This document shows, piece after piece, positions 59,701 to 64,000 of a stretch of 64,000 nucleotides of DNA. How positions within the stretch are numbered: the first letter of the stretch is position 1; each line of letters starts with the position of its first letter. The notes under the pieces were generated by a model that saw nothing but the letters and a program-made list of their open reading frames with translations, had not been told where the DNA came from and did not search any database. The stretch comes from Flaveria trinervia (Eukaryota; Streptophyta; Magnoliopsida; Asterales; Asteraceae). The position numbers were made by a program, and so were the translations under genes. The stretch lies in NCBI GenBank assembly GCA_025506515.1, contig CM046444.1:122227701-122291700 (forward strand), read 5' to 3'.

Positions 59701-61734
59701 CTAACTTATTCGTTTTGCAGCCAGTACCACATGACCTCCAATCCCTTCAAAATGAAACCCGTTATTGAGAAAATCACCGGGCTCAACTCTGAGCATTTTG
59801 CTTAGAATGATACAGGAACTAATGATCTTTCAATATTTACACGTTAAAAGTAAATCATCCTAACCAGTAAAAGTTAATACTTAAACCTATCAAAAAAATT
59901 TAAAATTCAATATTCAAACTTGTTATATTATCTAAACTACGAATACCGCTTAGTATAATTAACTCTAAAAAAGTTGAACTCAAAGAGATTTGTACACAGA
60001 AAATAAATGAATAAAATATGGGGTGTGCCTTTAAAGAGCAATCAAACAAATCATAAAATTAAAGTGCTTACGTTGACTCTTTTTAGTGATTTTCATTACT
60101 ATATAGTTAATAACTTGAAGCCGTTCAAAAATTTAATATAAAATAAGAGAAAATTGTATATATCCTCATATCTACCTGAAAATTGTATATTCCTCTTAAT
60201 ACAAATTTTTAATGCATAAGCAAAATGTTTTTAAGTATGATTGAAAAAGTATGTAATTTTACAAGTTTAGAAGGGGAGATATGTAAAAAAAACTTGATAA
60301 TAAAACTAATGAATATACTTTCTTATATTTATAAGTACATATAATTTGCTTGAATCATCTGAATAAAATATTACGTTTAGATATATATTGGGCATATAAT
60401 GCAATATTCTATTTTATTTACTTAAAGAAATATTATTGTTCCAAAATCGAAAAACAAAAGTCACAAAGGAAACAAAAGCATCCCATGAATGTGGCCCATA
60501 ATCTTATTTTGTTTACAGTTGTCTTCGCTTTATCAAATATTTTTTTATTTAAAGTTTATACTTTAAATGTAGGAATAATTACGTGGGGTTGGTAGAAATT
60601 ATCAACTAATTTACATACCCAAGGAGATCTTGGGTGACCCATCTTGGTGATTAGGTGTTTGTGGTTTGGTTATTGATTAAGATTTTACTTATTATAGATT
60701 AATGTAAGTTTATTGTTTAATTTATTGTTGGAGAAAAAGTAATATTTTATAACTTATGTTTTTCTTCATGAAAGCTTATTACCTTAAATTTATGAGACCT
60801 TTTGGTATAATATTAATAATAAGATGAGGTAAATTGCAGTTTGTGTTGGGTATTTGTCCTTCAAAAAATCTTGATTGAATACCAATGAAACGCAATTAGA
60901 ATTTGAGTTCTCTTTGAAAGAAACCAGTGAAAAAAGTTGGATACGTTATAAAATCAAACAAAAATAATAAAAAATAATATTTCTCATATTGTTATATATT
61001 GAATAACTCAAGCATACTTTCAAACATATGTCATGCTTATCAATACACGTTTAAGTGTTTCTTTTTTAACCTTTTAATTATTGATATAGAAGTTTTAAAC
61101 CTTATGCTTAATTCCATGTTTTGTTTTAAGGTCGGGTTGTTTAGGTTTTTCTAAACCTTTAGAGATAGAGATCTTATGTGTTACTCCATTTATCTTAATT
61201 CTTAAAATTCAATTTTACATAGTTTAATATATTCTAAAAAGTATATTTAGTAAATTATAGAATTACTAAAGTGTATTTAAATACTTATATTTCAAGTTTG
61301 TTTTTAGGTCGGGTTTGAGCTCGTCTATGCTCGGCTCGTTTGAGCTTTTTACCGAGTCGATCTCGAGTAGCTCTCGAGTGGGCTTGATTCGTTTACACCC
61401 TATTTCTAAGACATGAGTTTTAAGAGGTATTGTGGTGGGGCTTTAACCAAAATTAAATTTTTAAGCAACAGCGAGTCCTTTTACTGTGGAGGAATCCCAC
61501 AAACCGATGTTCCAAGCCACCCTCCTACACCCCGCTGTTGTGGGTTACCACTTACGTGGCTTGTGGTGTTGTCGCTTAAACGCCCATAACACATACTTAA
61601 GATAAAAATAAAGGTACCTTGATACCCACAAACCCAGTGGTTTTAAGTACCAGATATCTTAAGAGGATGCGACATAATTTCATAACCAGATACCATACTA
61701 TTAATATTCTAGATAAGAATAAATCTTCCAACAC
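56595..61734. other. Long AT-rich intergenic region
   Basis: No gene recognised in 5 kb. It includes AT microsatellites (56699-56768 and about 57020-57042). At about 59640-59815 (gacaaatgtgtgactatgattcggag ... gagcattttgctt) there is a stretch resembling a common plant repeat. At 61290-61400 lies a gctcg/ctcgag-rich fragment, and at about 61425-61595 the ends (gtggggctttaac and gcttaaacgcccat) suggest an eroded MITE. Confidence 0.4.
56699..56768. repeat. Long AT dinucleotide array
   Basis: About 70 bp of (AT)n, interrupted twice (ataatat and tattata), self-complementary and able to extrude as a cruciform. Confidence 0.9.
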
Positions 61735-61920
61735 TTGATAATGTTGTTAATTTATAACCTTGAGATCATGGGTTTAAGTTGTGAAAATAGTCTCCTACAC
61801 GAAATGTATGGTAAACTTGCGTACATCAGATCGCATAACGATTTGACCCCTTCCAGAACCTTACGCAAAGCTGGAGCCAAGTCACCGTATACAAATTTTT
61901 TATTATTATTAAAACTAGAT
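61735..61920 (+). mobile_element. SINE, Au-like
   Basis: The order of blocks fits the plant Au SINE: gagatcatgggtttaagttg (B-box region), then tagtctcctacacgaaatgtatggtaa, cttgcgtacatcagat, gacccCttccagaacc, ttacgcaaagctggagcc and a T-rich tail near 61900. The sequence has diverged and the 5' end is unclear. Assignment is from memory of the Au consensus pattern, not from an alignment. Confidence 0.6.
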
Positions 61921-62050
61921 GTTACATTGATGAAGAAAGTAGACAAAATTAATTTTTAAGTATCTAACAAAAATGAACTATAATTATTAACTTTCAAATG
62001 TTAAGTATCTAAAAAGCTAAACTTAATGAAAACCAAAACTCTTGTTTACT

Positions 62051-62118
<68 letters not shown>
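62051..62118. repeat. Compound (TC)n(AC)n(AT)n microsatellite in the beta-galactosidase leader
   Basis: Roughly 25 bp of TC, 17 bp of AC and 26 bp of AT lie in a row, ending 33 bp before the ATG at 62152. The tract lies in the 5' UTR or core promoter, where length changes could affect expression. Confidence 0.9.
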
Positions 62119-62151
62119 GTTCCTCTCTATAGCTATAGTTAGAAGAAAAAA

Positions 62152-64000
62152 ATGGCAGCTAGCTCAGCTACCAAATGGGCTTATCTACTCTGCATTTCAT
62201 TGATCTTATGCATTCAAATTACTCAATGCATTGTGACTTATGACAAGAAATCTCTCATCATCAATGGCCACAGAAGAATCCTCCTTTCTGGTTCCATACA
62301 TTATCCCAGAAGTACCCCTGAAGTAATCTCTCTGTTCGTCACATTTTCCCCCAAATTTCTTACTTTTTATAAAAAAGTCACTGAAATTACTACTTTTGGT
62401 AAAAAAATCGAAAACCCAATTGAAATCTTGATGCAGATGTGGGAGGATCTCATTCAAAAAGCTAAAGATGGAGGCTTGGATGTTATTGACACCTACGTGT
62501 TTTGGAATGGGCATGAACCTTCACCTGGCAATGTACTCTGTTCTTTTCTTCATATTCTTTAAAAAAAAATTAAAATTAATTTTTTTTTTCATCATTTGGT
62601 GTAATAAGTTTACAAATTTATGTTGGTTTCATTTCATATTTGCAGTATAACTTTGAAGGAAGATATGATTTAGTGAGGTTTGTAAAGCTGGTTCAGAAAG
62701 CAGGGATGTATATGCATCTTAGAATTGGACCATTTGTGTGTGCAGAGTGGAATTTTGGGTAATTTGATTATTAAAAGAACTTTAATTTATGCATTTTTAT
62801 GCTTTTTTGTGATTTCAATAATAAATTTAAAGTTTTTTAATAATATCTTTGATGTTTTTGAAGGGGTTTTCCTGTTTGGTTGAAGTATGTTCCTGGTATT
62901 AGTTTCAGAACTGATAATGAACCTTTCAAGGTCATCTTCTACCTCCAAATCCTTTGTTTTATTGTCTTCTGATCATGAATTTTAATGAGTATACTCATAA
63001 AGTAGAATTCCATTTGAAAATGGATACGGGTCGGATAACGGGTCAAACACTCATATTATGGGTTAGATTCAACTACCACCATTTTTTTCTTTTATCTTTG
63101 TGAATAACTTTATGTATTACATTCATTTTAAAAATATATTTCTAAAATAACAATTTACTTTTTACTAAAACATTACAAGAGTTTGTAAATTAATTTAAAT
63201 ATACTTGCATTTTGACCGGGTGAAAGATTTTAAATTTTTGGTTAGCACTCTGTTTTTTTGTGCTTTTCTTTCTTTGAATATTTATATGTAGAGATATTAA
63301 TTTAATTTATTAACTTTTGTTGTTGATATCAGAGTTAATTCTTTTAATAATTAACATTTGATGGTAAATAATTCTTTTCACCTAATGTAAAAATTGTTAT
63401 CAACAAGTAACTTGTACATTACACTTTGTTAACATAGTTGATTGGTGAATGCAGATGGCAATGCAAAAATTCACCACAAAAATAGTGCAAATGATGAAAT
63501 ATGAAAAGTTGTTTGAGTCTCAAGGTGGCCCAATCATCCTTTCTCAGGTTACCTCTGGTTTCTTGCAAGATTTCATCTTTTTTTAAAATCAAGATTTAAT
63601 TTACTTATACCATATACCGATCCTATTACAATGCGGGTGTGATCAAGATACGATTAAAATGGTGTAAATAAAAGAAATAGTGTAAAAACACGAACGACTA
63701 CGTCTATTGTTTAGAATTTGATTTCTTGTATAATTTTCTTTTGTAGAAGTTAAGATTTCATTCATTATACCATTTTACCAATTTTACAAAGTGGGTATGG
63801 TATAATTGAATGAAATCATGTAAACAAAACAAATGGGTATGTTTTCTTATTTAGAATGTATTCTCTTGCAAGAAATGTTTTTTAAGAAATCAAGATTTCA
63901 TTTGCGTATACTATTTGCCAATTTTCAAATGCTGGTATCATCAAGAACAGAAGAAAATGGGATAAAGAATGAAATTATGTAAAAGAACAAATGGGTATGC
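62152..64000 (+). CDS. BGAL: Beta-galactosidase, glycosyl hydrolase family 35 (5' part only)
   Basis: Five coding exons are visible (62152-62322, 62437-62532, 62646-62758, 62864-62930, 63455-63547), all with GT-AG borders and joined in frame; the gene continues past the right edge. The 180 residues seen, of an expected ~700-850, start with a signal peptide (hydrophobic [14 protein letters not shown], cleavage near Cys26). The family N-terminus follows: [61 protein letters not shown] and GGPIILSQ. The next exon should begin with the ENEYG motif containing the acid/base residue; it is not in the window. Plant GH35 enzymes remove terminal beta-galactosyl residues from cell-wall polysaccharides and glycoproteins in the apoplast. 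The precise BGAL member cannot be assigned from this part. Confidence 0.95.
63560..64000. repeat. Diverged ~150-bp tandem repeat in a beta-galactosidase intron
   Basis: Three successive units share, in order, tttcttg/cttgcaag, aagatttcatt, atacca-type, ccaattttac, gggtatgg/gggtgtgatcaag, gaatgaaatcatgtaaa and acaaatgggtatg. The last two units are most alike and both end in caaatgggtatg (63840 and 63998). The array may continue beyond the window. Confidence 0.65.

Overview
The window is nuclear DNA of a flowering plant, probably a eudicot of the daisy family (Asteraceae). It is AT-rich. Genes are split by many GT-AG introns, and the intergenic space is filled with LTR retrotransposons, hAT-type MITEs, Helitron-like and SINE-like sequence. 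The eudicot call rests on gene structure and the protein families seen. The Asteraceae call is an inference from the repeat style (long LTR starting TGTCACACCCC, many GGGTTGGGTC-type fragments) and has not been tested by a search.

Layout. 1-5.3 kb is gene-free, with a MULE-like inverted-repeat element and a diverged 310-bp tandem duplication. At 5504-5985 (+) is a three-exon gene for a secreted peptide precursor whose last 21 residues fit the Casparian strip integrity factor (CIF) family. 6.5-13.8 kb holds two adjacent hAT MITEs, two Helitron-like remnants and unremarkable AT-rich DNA. At 15140-18396 (+) is a RING-H2 protein with a putative N-myristoyl/palmitoyl anchor. At 21786-30084 (-) is a complete 11-exon SUMO-activating enzyme subunit 2 gene (SAE2, 648 aa). 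31490-34100 is a solo LTR with 5-bp target duplication. At 36369-53006 (+) is a 19-exon nucleolar multi-RRM protein of the RBM28/Nop4 family (949 aa as modelled). Its introns carry a 1.2-kb non-autonomous LTR element, a truncated copia 3' end and a 5-kb copia element with matching LTRs and target duplication. 54-62 kb is intergenic. At 62152 (+) a GH35 beta-galactosidase gene begins and runs off the right edge.

The host genes are unrelated to one another: endodermal barrier signalling (CIF), ubiquitin ligation, SUMO activation, ribosome biogenesis and cell-wall/apoplastic galactoside hydrolysis. They do not form an operon or a cluster. I found no CRISPR, prophage or novel multi-gene system. 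The most interesting points are the CIF-type peptide with a Pro-to-Arg change in its conserved tail, a lost base in exon 6 of the RBM28-like gene that a downstream splice acceptor would compensate, a perfect 27-bp hairpin in an SAE2 intron, and a short LTR element with an uninterrupted ORF across its internal region.
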